Positions 1 to 5,377 of a stretch of 7,528 bases of DNA are shown here, in pieces. Position 1 is the first letter of the stretch. Each line of letters begins with the position of its first letter. Source of the stretch: SVTX01 sp045538195. GTDB taxonomy: Bacteria; Bacillota; Clostridia; Oscillospirales; CAG-272. The notes under the pieces are model-generated. The model did no database searches. It saw nothing but the letters and a program-made list of their open reading frames with translations, and was not told the origin of the DNA. The position numbers and the translations under genes are program-made. The stretch lies in NCBI GenBank assembly GCA_045538195.1, contig JAZSRA010000079.1, positions 1 to 7,528 of the forward strand, in the 5' to 3' direction.

Positions 1-1
1 C

Positions 2-1294
2 CAACTTCCTTACGGCAGTGATATCCTCTACGTGGATGCCGCAAATCCCGACGATCCCGCTGATATGGAAAAATACATCACCATTTGGGAAAGATACAGA
101 GATAATAAGGGCATAGACGAACCGCTTGTTACCGATAACGATTATGGATATAACTACACGGGTGTTTCGGTTATCCTTGACGAGAACGGAAACGCAATCG
201 CAGAAATTCAGTACATACTCGATATGAGTGAAGTGAGAGCATACCTCAACTCCTTCCTTATCAATATGCTGCTTATCTCCTTTGCAATTATCGGTATTAC
301 CATTATCGTTTACATCTTCTTCGTAAGAAAGATGGTTACAAAGCCGGTTGGAAAGCTGACTGCCTTTACCAAGGAGATCACTAAAACGAGCAAATTTGAA
401 AATCAGCGCATTGAGATAAAGACGGGTGACGAAATTCAGTCTCTCAGCGAATCCTTCAATTTTATGTTGGCTGAGCTTGAAAACTATATTGCCAACCTAT
501 CAAAAGTAACCGCAGAAAAGGAGCGTATCGGTGCCGAGCTCGATATTGCCAAGCATATTCAGGCATCTATGCTTCCTTGCATCTTCCCGGCATTCCCTGA
601 AAGAAAAGAATTTGATATTTACGCCACGATGGAGCCTGCCAAGGAGGTCGGTGGCGACTTCTACGATTTCTTTATGGTGGATGATACGCACCTCGCCATC
701 GTTATGGCAGACGTTTCGGGTAAGGGAGTTCCCGCAGCTCTGTTTATGGTTATCGGCAAGACCTTAATCAAAGACCATACCTCTCCCGGCAGAGATCTTG
801 GCAAGGTGTTCACCGATGTCAACCGACTCCTTTGCGAGTCCAACAGCGAAGAACTGTTTATCACAGCTTTTGAGGGTGTGCTTGACCTTGTAACAGGTGA
901 GTTTGTCTACGTGAACGCAGGACATGAAATGCCCTTTATCTGCAAGGCAGGCGGTGATTTTGAGCCTTATAAGATTCGTGCGGCATTTGTTCTTGCAGGT
1001 ATGGAGGGTATGAAATACCGCGCGGGCTCGATGAGATTAGAGCCGGGAGATAAGATCTTCCAGTACACGGACGGTGTAACCGAAGCGACCAATCTCAAAA
1101 ACGAACTTTATGGAATGAATAGACTTGGAGCGATCCTTAACAAAGTTAAGGGTGGCACTCCGAACGATATTCTTCCCGCAATAAAAAAGGATATAGACGA
1201 ATTTGTAGGAGATGCCGACCAGTTCGACGATATTACAATGCTTTGCCTTGAATACAAGGCAAGAATGGAAACCAATGAGGAGGATGCCCAATGA
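2..1294 (+). CDS. Membrane sensor PP2C/SpoIIE-type serine phosphatase with HAMP domain (5' end missing)
   Basis: The reading frame is open to the window's left edge, so the true start lies upstream; the GTG at 32 is only the first possible start inside the window. Residue numbers below count from that GTG. Residues 1-70 look like the membrane-proximal end of an extracytoplasmic sensor domain. Residues about 74-98 form one hydrophobic membrane segment, followed by a HAMP region (about 99-155, with KPVGKLTAFT and GDEIQSLSESFN) and a short helical linker. Residues about 170-407 are an RsbU/SpoIIE-like PP2C phosphatase. All metal-binding motifs are present: GGDFYD (D209), ADVSGKG (D227), YTDGVTE (D347) and FDDITM (D399/D400). 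In this family such enzymes dephosphorylate STAS-domain anti-anti-sigma proteins in response to a signal. The stop overlaps the start of the RsbW-like kinase gene (ATGA), so the two are translationally coupled and probably oppose each other. The ligand is unknown. Confidence 0.93.
   Translation, partial: QLPYGSDILYVDAANPDDPADMEKYITIWERYRDNKGIDEPLVTDNDYGYNYTGVSVILDENGNAIAEIQYILDMSEVRAYLNSFLINMLLISFAIIGITIIVYIFFVRKMVTKPVGKLTAFTKEITKTSKFENQRIEIKTGDEIQSLSESFNFMLAELENYIANLSKVTAEKERIGAELDIAKHIQASMLPCIFPAFPERKEFDIYATMEPAKEVGGDFYDFFMVDDTHLAIVMADVSGKGVPAALFMVIGKTLIKDHTSPGRDLGKVFTDVNRLLCESNSEELFITAFEGVLDLVTGEFVYVNAGHEMPFICKAGGDFEPYKIRAAFVLAGMEGMKYRAGSMRLEPGDKIFQYTDGVTEATNLKNELYGMNRLGAILNKVKGGTPNDILPAIKKDIDEFVGDADQFDDITMLCLEYKARMETNEEDAQ
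1277..1283 (+). promoter_or_regulatory. Ribosome binding site for the RsbW-like gene
   Basis: GAGGAGG lies 7 bases before the ATG at 1291, inside the 3' end of the phosphatase gene. It supports the 1291 start and reinitiation or coupled translation at the ATGA overlap. Confidence 0.8.
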
Positions 1295-1698
1295 AGGAGT
1301 TAACCCTTTCTGCAACTGTTGAAAATATTGAGACCGTTACGGAATTCGTCAATGCACAGCTTGAGTTGATGGATTGCCCCATCAAGGCGCAGATGCAAAT
1401 TGACATAGCTATTGACGAGCTTTTCGGAAACATTGCTCATTACGCTTATAACACCGAAGTTGGTAGCGCAACCGTTCGAGTTGAGGTGAGCGAGGCTCCG
1501 TTGGCGGTTATTATCACATTTATTGATAACGGAGTTCCGTATGATCCGCTTGGCAAGGACGATCCGGATATTACGCTTTCCGCTGAAGAAAGAGAAATCG
1601 GTGGACTTGGTATCTATATGGTCAAGCAAAGCATGGATGAGATAACCTACGAATATAAAGACGGTCAAAACATTTTGAAGATCAAAAAGAACATCTGA
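1291..1698 (+). CDS. RsbW/SpoIIAB-like anti-sigma factor kinase (GHKL ATPase)
   Basis: This 135-residue protein has the length and motif order of RsbW-type serine kinases. The N-box is at about 38-51 (DELFGN, with E43 and N47), the G1 box is IDNGVPYDP (D79, G81), and the glycine-rich G2 box is at 103-109 (IGGLGIY). Members of this family phosphorylate a STAS-domain antagonist and, in the free state, bind and hold a sigma factor or another partner. Here it directly follows and overlaps the PP2C phosphatase gene, the usual opposing pair in a partner switch. No STAS protein or sigma factor is encoded in the window, so the actual partner is unknown; some family members control proteins other than sigma factors. 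Assignment to the fold is firm. Calling it an anti-sigma factor is inference. Confidence 0.9.
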   Translation: MKELTLSATVENIETVTEFVNAQLELMDCPIKAQMQIDIAIDELFGNIAHYAYNTEVGSATVRVEVSEAPLAVIITFIDNGVPYDPLGKDDPDITLSAEEREIGGLGIYMVKQSMDEITYEYKDGQNILKIKKNI

Positions 1699-1705
1699 GT
1701 ATAAT
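1675..1705 (+). promoter_or_regulatory. Possible sigma-A-type promoter ahead of the phosphorylase and export genes
   Basis: A perfect TATAAT at 1700-1705 is preceded by TTGAAG at 1675-1680, a 4/6 match to TTGACA, with a 19-base spacer that is slightly long. Transcription would begin near 1712, about 38 bases before the TTG start at 1750. If real, it separates the regulator genes from the downstream genes while still allowing read-through. A single consensus -10 box in AT-rich DNA can occur by chance. Confidence 0.35.
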
Positions 1706-1735
1706 CTATCAGATTAAACGCTATCAAGAGGACGA

Positions 1736-1741
1736 AAAGGA
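1736..1741 (+). promoter_or_regulatory. Ribosome binding site supporting the TTG start at 1750
   Basis: AAAGGA lies 8 bases before TTG at 1750. No ATG or GTG start is available nearby in this frame, and the next in-frame ATG (1813) would remove the first beta strand of the phosphorylase fold (YYVALITAT). Together these favour TTG. Confidence 0.6.
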
Positions 1742-1749
1742 AAATTGCT

Positions 1750-2526
1750 TTGAAAAATTTTGATTATTACGTTGCTTTAATTACCGCAACAGCCACCGAG
1801 GAAGCGGGAGTTATGCATATGTATAAGGATTGGAAACCTCTGAATTTAGAGGGAGATAGTCAGAAATACTATGAAACGGCGGTTGAGCGAAAAGGGAAGC
1901 GTCTGAAGCTTGTAGCCGCACGGCAAGACGAAATGGGTATGACCGCCGCGGGTGTGCTGACAATGAAGATGATCACCCTATTCAAGCCAAGATTTGTCTT
2001 TATGGTTGGAATAGCCGCGGGGGTTGCACATAGAAACTCGGTGGAACAAATATACGGAGATATTGTAATTCCCGACGTTGTATGGGATTATTCATCCGGT
2101 AAATTCGTATCAGCCAAAAGAGCGAGAGTATCCTATGGAGAGGTTGGCTTTATTCCTCGCCCGCGCTTTGTAAACACGGACGAGAGCTTAATTGCACTTG
2201 TAGAGCGAGCAATCGAGAGTCCTGACAATGAATTTCACGTACATATCGGTCCGATGGCTTGCGGTTCCACCGTGGTCGCAAACAGTGAGGTCGTAGATAA
2301 GCAGATTCATTCTCAATACGGAAATACGGCAGCATTGGATATGGAATCGTATGCCGTAATGTATGCGGTTGAGCAGGCTATACTTCCTAAACCCAAAGGA
2401 CTGATTATTAAAAGTGTTTGCGATTACGCCGATGAAGAAAAATCGGATCAGTATCAGAGGTTTGCGGCATTTACAAGCTCTCAGTTTGCGAAATATCTGA
2501 TTGAAAATTACTTACCCTGTCAGTGA
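1750..2526 (+). CDS. Nucleoside phosphorylase/nucleosidase-like protein (PNP/MTAN superfamily)
   Basis: This stand-alone 258-residue protein covers one complete domain of the purine nucleoside phosphorylase/MTA-SAH nucleosidase fold. Visible motifs are the first strand YYVALITAT (6-14), MGMTAAG (62-68), the core loop VGIAAGV (86-92), GDIVIPDVV (103-111), GPMACGSTVVAN (167-178), ALDMES (195-200) and SVCDYAD (222-228). E199 of the DMES motif corresponds to the family's ribose-binding glutamate, and D225 to the catalytic aspartate near the purine base. There is no signal peptide or membrane segment, so it should be cytoplasmic. The family cleaves the N-glycosidic bond of nucleosides, with phosphate or water; I cannot tell the substrate. 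The divergent motifs, especially the C-terminal KSVCDYADEEKSDQYQRFAA, remind me of the phosphorylase-like domains fused to signalling or conflict-system proteins rather than housekeeping MTAN; this is an impression from memory. It sits 51 bases after the kinase gene and 59 before the membrane-fusion gene. Confidence 0.85.
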   Translation: MKNFDYYVALITATATEEAGVMHMYKDWKPLNLEGDSQKYYETAVERKGKRLKLVAARQDEMGMTAAGVLTMKMITLFKPRFVFMVGIAAGVAHRNSVEQIYGDIVIPDVVWDYSSGKFVSAKRARVSYGEVGFIPRPRFVNTDESLIALVERAIESPDNEFHVHIGPMACGSTVVANSEVVDKQIHSQYGNTAALDMESYAVMYAVEQAILPKPKGLIIKSVCDYADEEKSDQYQRFAAFTSSQFAKYLIENYLPCQ

Positions 2527-2585
2527 TAATTCAACGAATGCCGTAACAACGGAACAAACGATCAAGAAGTGAGTGGTGAAATATT

Positions 2586-3059
2586 ATGAACGAACAGTTA
2601 TTTAGAAAGAAGAGTGTAGATCGGGTATCCTCGCCCGAGCAACTGAATGAGTATATCCGCGTATCCAATCCCGGAGTTTGGATGGTACTGGCTGCGATTA
2701 TTGTATTGCTTGTCGGCGCTATTGTTTGGGGTGTTGTAGGAACGTTGGATACCACCCTTTCCACCGTTGCCGTTGCAGAAAACGGTGAGGTAACAATTTA
2801 TGTGAAAGAGACCGACATTGCTTCGGTTGAGAATGGTATGACCGTTCGCATCGGTGATAAAGAGGGAACCGTTACCGAGATTGCTTCATCTCCCGTGGCT
2901 GTTGACGGTACGTTTACCGACTACGCGCTTCACGTTGGAAATCTTGTAAACGGTGAGTGGGTATTTGCCGTAAAGGTCAGCGGTGATTTTGCCGATGGCA
3001 TACATAACGCTGAGATCGTGATAGAGAGCGTTTCTCCTATATCCTTCATTCTGAATTGA
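2586..3059 (+). CDS. Very short NHLP-type membrane-fusion (HlyD-like) secretion protein
   Basis: The 157-residue protein begins with LFRKKSVDRVSSPEQLNEYI, close to the characteristic start of the HlyD-like component of NHLP/NHLM bacteriocin systems. One membrane segment follows (about 31-53, ending IVWGVVGTL). The part outside the membrane is only about 100 residues and includes IYVKETDIASVENGMTVRIG (71-90), which resembles the beta-barrel strand-turn of membrane-fusion proteins. The long alpha-helical hairpin and the split lipoyl (barrel-sandwich) domain of usual family members, typically well over 300 residues, are absent. The frame is intact and ends right at the next gene's ribosome binding site, so this seems a minimised protein rather than a decayed one. 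A weak GGTGA precedes the ATG by 6 bases. Its expected role is as periplasm-free adaptor or scaffold of the ABC exporters next door. Confidence 0.8.
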   Translation: MNEQLFRKKSVDRVSSPEQLNEYIRVSNPGVWMVLAAIIVLLVGAIVWGVVGTLDTTLSTVAVAENGEVTIYVKETDIASVENGMTVRIGDKEGTVTEIASSPVAVDGTFTDYALHVGNLVNGEWVFAVKVSGDFADGIHNAEIVIESVSPISFILN

Positions 3060-3064
3060 GGTGG
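3058..3064 (+). promoter_or_regulatory. Ribosome binding site choosing the ATG at 3070
   Basis: GAGGTGG overlaps the stop codon of the membrane-fusion gene and lies 5 bases before ATG at 3070. The in-frame GTG at 3061 falls inside this site and has no site of its own, so the ATG is preferred. Confidence 0.7.
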
Positions 3065-3069
3065 CGGAT

Positions 3070-5259
3070 ATGGGTAAGGCTACGAAACCGATCAAGCAAC
3101 CCATAACGAAAGGCGCGGCTAAGGTTCCTGTCATTATGCAGATGGAAGCACTGGAATGCGGTGCGGCATCGCTGACGATGATCCTCGCCTATTATGGGAA
3201 ATGGATTCCTCTTGAGCAGGTACGCGCAGATTGCGGCGTATCAAGAGACGGATCCAATGCAAAAAACGTATTAAAAGCCGCAAGGAGTTACGGACTTGTG
3301 GCAAAAGGCTACCGTTACGAGCCGGAGGATTTGAAGGCAAACGGAAAATTCCCCTGCATCATTCACTGGAATTTCAATCACTTTCTCGTGCTTGACGGAT
3401 TTAAGGGCAACAAGGCGGTGCTAAACGATCCCGCAAAGGGCTGTTATACCGTGCCGATGGAGACTTTCGACAAATCCTTTACGGGTATTTGTTTGATGTT
3501 TGAGCCATCCGAGACATTTGAGCCGAGTGGCAAACCCAAGAGCATGCTTGCGTTTGCTAAAGCGAAGATGAAGGGGGCGGGTGTGGCAGTTGCATTTACG
3601 GTTATTACAACGGTGATTGCTTCGCTCATCGGTATCATTGAGCCCGCATTTTCTCGCATTTTTATCGACCGATTGCTGACGGGACAAAACCCCGACTGGT
3701 TCATACCGTTTATTTGGGCACTTGCCGCGCTATCGGGTATACAGATTATCATATCGTTTATACAAGCCGTATTTGCGGCAAGGATCAATGCGAAGATTGC
3801 CGCAGTTGGCAGCACCACGTTTATGTGGAAGGTGCTCCGAATGCCCATGGAGTTCTTCTCACAGCGAATGGCAGGCGATATCCAACAAAGAAAAGGATCC
3901 AATGCTTCTATCGCATCCAGCCTTGTAAATACCTTTGCACCTATCGTGATTGAGGCGTGTATGATGGTATTTTATTTGGTGGTTATGATTCGATACAGCG
4001 TACTTTTGACATTGATCGGAGTAGCTTCTATCTTTATCAATATGTTCGTTTCTCGCTTTATTTCAAAGAAGAGAGTCAATATTACCCGTGTTTCTATGCG
4101 TGACGCAGGAAAACTTGCGGGTGCTACCGTTGCAGGAATTGAAATGATCGAGACGATCAAGGCAAGCGGCGCTGAAAACGGCTTTTTTGAAAAATGGGCT
4201 GGCTATCAGGCGAGCGTAAATACCCAAAAGGTCAGGTTTGCAAAGCTCAATCAGTATCTCGGTCTGATACCCCAGTTAGTATCCTCTCTTACGAACACGG
4301 CAGTATTGATTGTCGGCGTGTATTTGACGATCGAGGGACAGTTTACAATCGGTATGGTAATGGCGTTCCAAGGCTTCCTCGGTTCCTTCCTCTCACCCGC
4401 TCAAACACTGATTTCGGCAGGTCAGACCTTGCAGGAAATGAGAGCGGAAATGGAACGTATCGAGGACGTTATGCAGTATCCTCCCGACGTGACCTGCTTG
4501 AACGATACGGAGCTTGACGAGAATGCAGAGTATGACAAGCTCTCGGGCAACGTGGAGCTTCGTAACGTAACCTTTGGCTACTCCCGTCTTGCAGAGCCTC
4601 TGATCCGCGATTTCAACCTCACCTTGAAGCCGGGTAGCCGTGTTGCTTTTGTCGGCACGTCGGGTTGCGGAAAGTCAACTATTTCAAAGCTCATTTCGGG
4701 ACTTTATCAGCCTTGGAGCGGAGAGATTTTGTTTGACGGAAAGCCTATAACTCAAATTGACAGAAGCGTGTTTACGGGTTCTCTCGCGGTCGTTGACCAG
4801 GATATTATTCTTTTTGAGGATACCATTGCAAACAATATCAAGATGTGGGACTCCTCCATTGAGGACTTTGAAATGATTATGGCAGCCCGTGACGCACAGC
4901 TCCACGAGGACATTATGCAGCGTGACGGCGGTTATAACTACAAGATCACCGAGGGCGGCAAGGATTTCTCGGGCGGTCAGCGTCAGAGAATGGAGATTGC
5001 CCGCGTACTCGCGCAGGATCCCACGATCATTATTCTTGACGAAGCAACCTCGGCTCTTGACGCCAAGACAGAATATGAGGTCGTCAAATCCATCAAGGAC
5101 AGAGGAATTACCTGTATCGTGGTTGCTCACCGTCTTTCCACCATTCGTGACTGTGACGAGATCATTGTTATGGATCACGGCAACGTGGTAGAGCGCGGTA
5201 CACACGATGAACTTTACGCTCTCGGCGGCTTCTACACGAAGCTTGTTTCGAACGATTAA
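3070..5259 (+). CDS. C39 peptidase/permease/ATPase ABC exporter, NHLP bacteriocin type
   Basis: This 729-residue protein has the three-part layout of a peptidase-containing ABC transporter. Residues about 15-145 form a C39 cysteine peptidase with oxyanion glutamine Q24, catalytic C30 (LECGAASL), H104 (HWNFNHFLVLDG) and D120 (NDPAKG), all intact. Residues about 165-450 form the membrane domain with several hydrophobic segments. Residues about 490-729 are the ATPase: Walker A GTSGCGKST (529-537), Q-loop glutamine 577, signature SGGQ (634-637), Walker B ILDE (D657, E658) and switch histidine H687. Known relatives cut a leader peptide after a double-glycine-like site on the cytoplasmic side while exporting the product. 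Together with the short membrane-fusion protein and the downstream ABC protein it forms the usual NHLP export trio. All catalytic residues are present, so it should be active. The GTG at 3061 would add three residues. Confidence 0.95.
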   Translation: MGKATKPIKQPITKGAAKVPVIMQMEALECGAASLTMILAYYGKWIPLEQVRADCGVSRDGSNAKNVLKAARSYGLVAKGYRYEPEDLKANGKFPCIIHWNFNHFLVLDGFKGNKAVLNDPAKGCYTVPMETFDKSFTGICLMFEPSETFEPSGKPKSMLAFAKAKMKGAGVAVAFTVITTVIASLIGIIEPAFSRIFIDRLLTGQNPDWFIPFIWALAALSGIQIIISFIQAVFAARINAKIAAVGSTTFMWKVLRMPMEFFSQRMAGDIQQRKGSNASIASSLVNTFAPIVIEACMMVFYLVVMIRYSVLLTLIGVASIFINMFVSRFISKKRVNITRVSMRDAGKLAGATVAGIEMIETIKASGAENGFFEKWAGYQASVNTQKVRFAKLNQYLGLIPQLVSSLTNTAVLIVGVYLTIEGQFTIGMVMAFQGFLGSFLSPAQTLISAGQTLQEMRAEMERIEDVMQYPPDVTCLNDTELDENAEYDKLSGNVELRNVTFGYSRLAEPLIRDFNLTLKPGSRVAFVGTSGCGKSTISKLISGLYQPWSGEILFDGKPITQIDRSVFTGSLAVVDQDIILFEDTIANNIKMWDSSIEDFEMIMAARDAQLHEDIMQRDGGYNYKITEGGKDFSGGQRQRMEIARVLAQDPTIIILDEATSALDAKTEYEVVKSIKDRGITCIVVAHRLSTIRDCDEIIVMDHGNVVERGTHDELYALGGFYTKLVSND

Positions 5260-5264
5260 GGAGG
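5258..5264 (+). promoter_or_regulatory. Strong ribosome binding site in the gap between the two ABC genes
   Basis: AAGGAGG overlaps the TAA stop of the C39 transporter gene. It is about 100 bases too far from the next ABC start (5364), which has its own site. The only reading frame it could serve is the small one starting at ATG 5276, 11 bases downstream, a rather long spacing. Confidence 0.5.
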
Positions 5265-5266
5265 TA

Positions 5267-5314
5267 GCACGAACAATGAAGTTATCTATGATTTCAAATT
5301 TGAGTGGTTCGTGC
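5267..5314 (+). repeat. Inverted repeat with 8-base arms and a 32-base loop
   Basis: GCACGAAC (5267-5274) is the exact reverse complement of GTTCGTGC (5307-5314). In mRNA the loop would contain the start codon at 5276, while the AAGGAGG at 5258-5264 stays just outside the stem. A second copy of TTCGTGC at 5320-5326 offers an alternative partner for the left arm. A regulatory role is inference. Confidence 0.5.
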
Positions 5315-5377
5315 CGAAATTCGTGCGTTGCCCGAATTTCCAAAGCAGATAGGAGGGCGGCATATGGGATGGTTTGA
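5276..5377 (+). CDS. Possible small peptide gene (33 codons, CxxxC)
   Basis: An ATG following AAGGAGG by 11 bases opens 33 codons ending in TGA, overlapping the next ABC gene by 14 bases. The peptide starts MKLSMISNLSGS and contains C13 and C17 (CRNSC), with a basic tail (KADRRAAYG). I do not recognise a family. The LSGS at 9-12 loosely resembles a double-glycine-type C39 cleavage site of the GS kind, with hydrophobic residues at -7 (I6) and -4 (L9); cleavage there would leave a 21-residue cationic product with two cysteines. A 12-residue leader would be unusually short. The frame also spans two inverted repeats and the next gene's ribosome binding site, so its codons may merely reflect RNA structure. 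It could be a peptide cargo, a translational coupling leader, or chance. Confidence 0.25.
   Translation: MKLSMISNLSGSCRNSCVARISKADRRAAYGMV
5316..5340 (+). repeat. Inverted repeat (hairpin) upstream of the second ABC gene
   Basis: GAAATTCG (5316-5323) pairs perfectly with CGAATTTC (5333-5340) around a 9-base loop. No T-run follows, so it does not look like an intrinsic terminator. It ends 10 bases before the ribosome binding site of the next gene and may affect mRNA stability or translation there. Confidence 0.5.
5351..5357 (+). promoter_or_regulatory. Ribosome binding site for the second ABC gene
   Basis: AGGAGGG lies 6 bases before the ATG at 5364, near-ideal spacing. It fixes the start of the downstream ABC gene and lies outside the preceding hairpin. 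Confidence 0.8.

Noticed and set aside
32..34. GTG at 32 as the true start of the phosphatase
   Set aside because: The frame is open to the window edge, and starting there would leave only a fragment of the sensor domain with no first membrane segment; the gene is more likely cut by the window.
1300..1668. Minus-strand frame of 122 codons
   Set aside because: It mirrors the RsbW-like gene, which has a complete set of GHKL motifs; nothing supports an antisense protein.
2541..2552. CCGT-AACA-ACGG inverted repeat between the phosphorylase-like and membrane-fusion genes as a terminator
   Set aside because: The stem is only 4 base pairs and no T-run follows; it is too weak to call, and the genes appear to be co-transcribed.
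3061..3069. GTG start for the C39 transporter
   Set aside because: It is inside the ribosome binding site GAGGTGG that serves the ATG at 3070 and has no site of its own.
4684..5343. Long open frame on the minus strand (219 codons)
   Set aside because: It lies opposite the ATPase part of the C39 transporter, whose motifs are intact; its translation shows no domain and it has no ribosome binding site. It is a shadow of a codon-biased gene.
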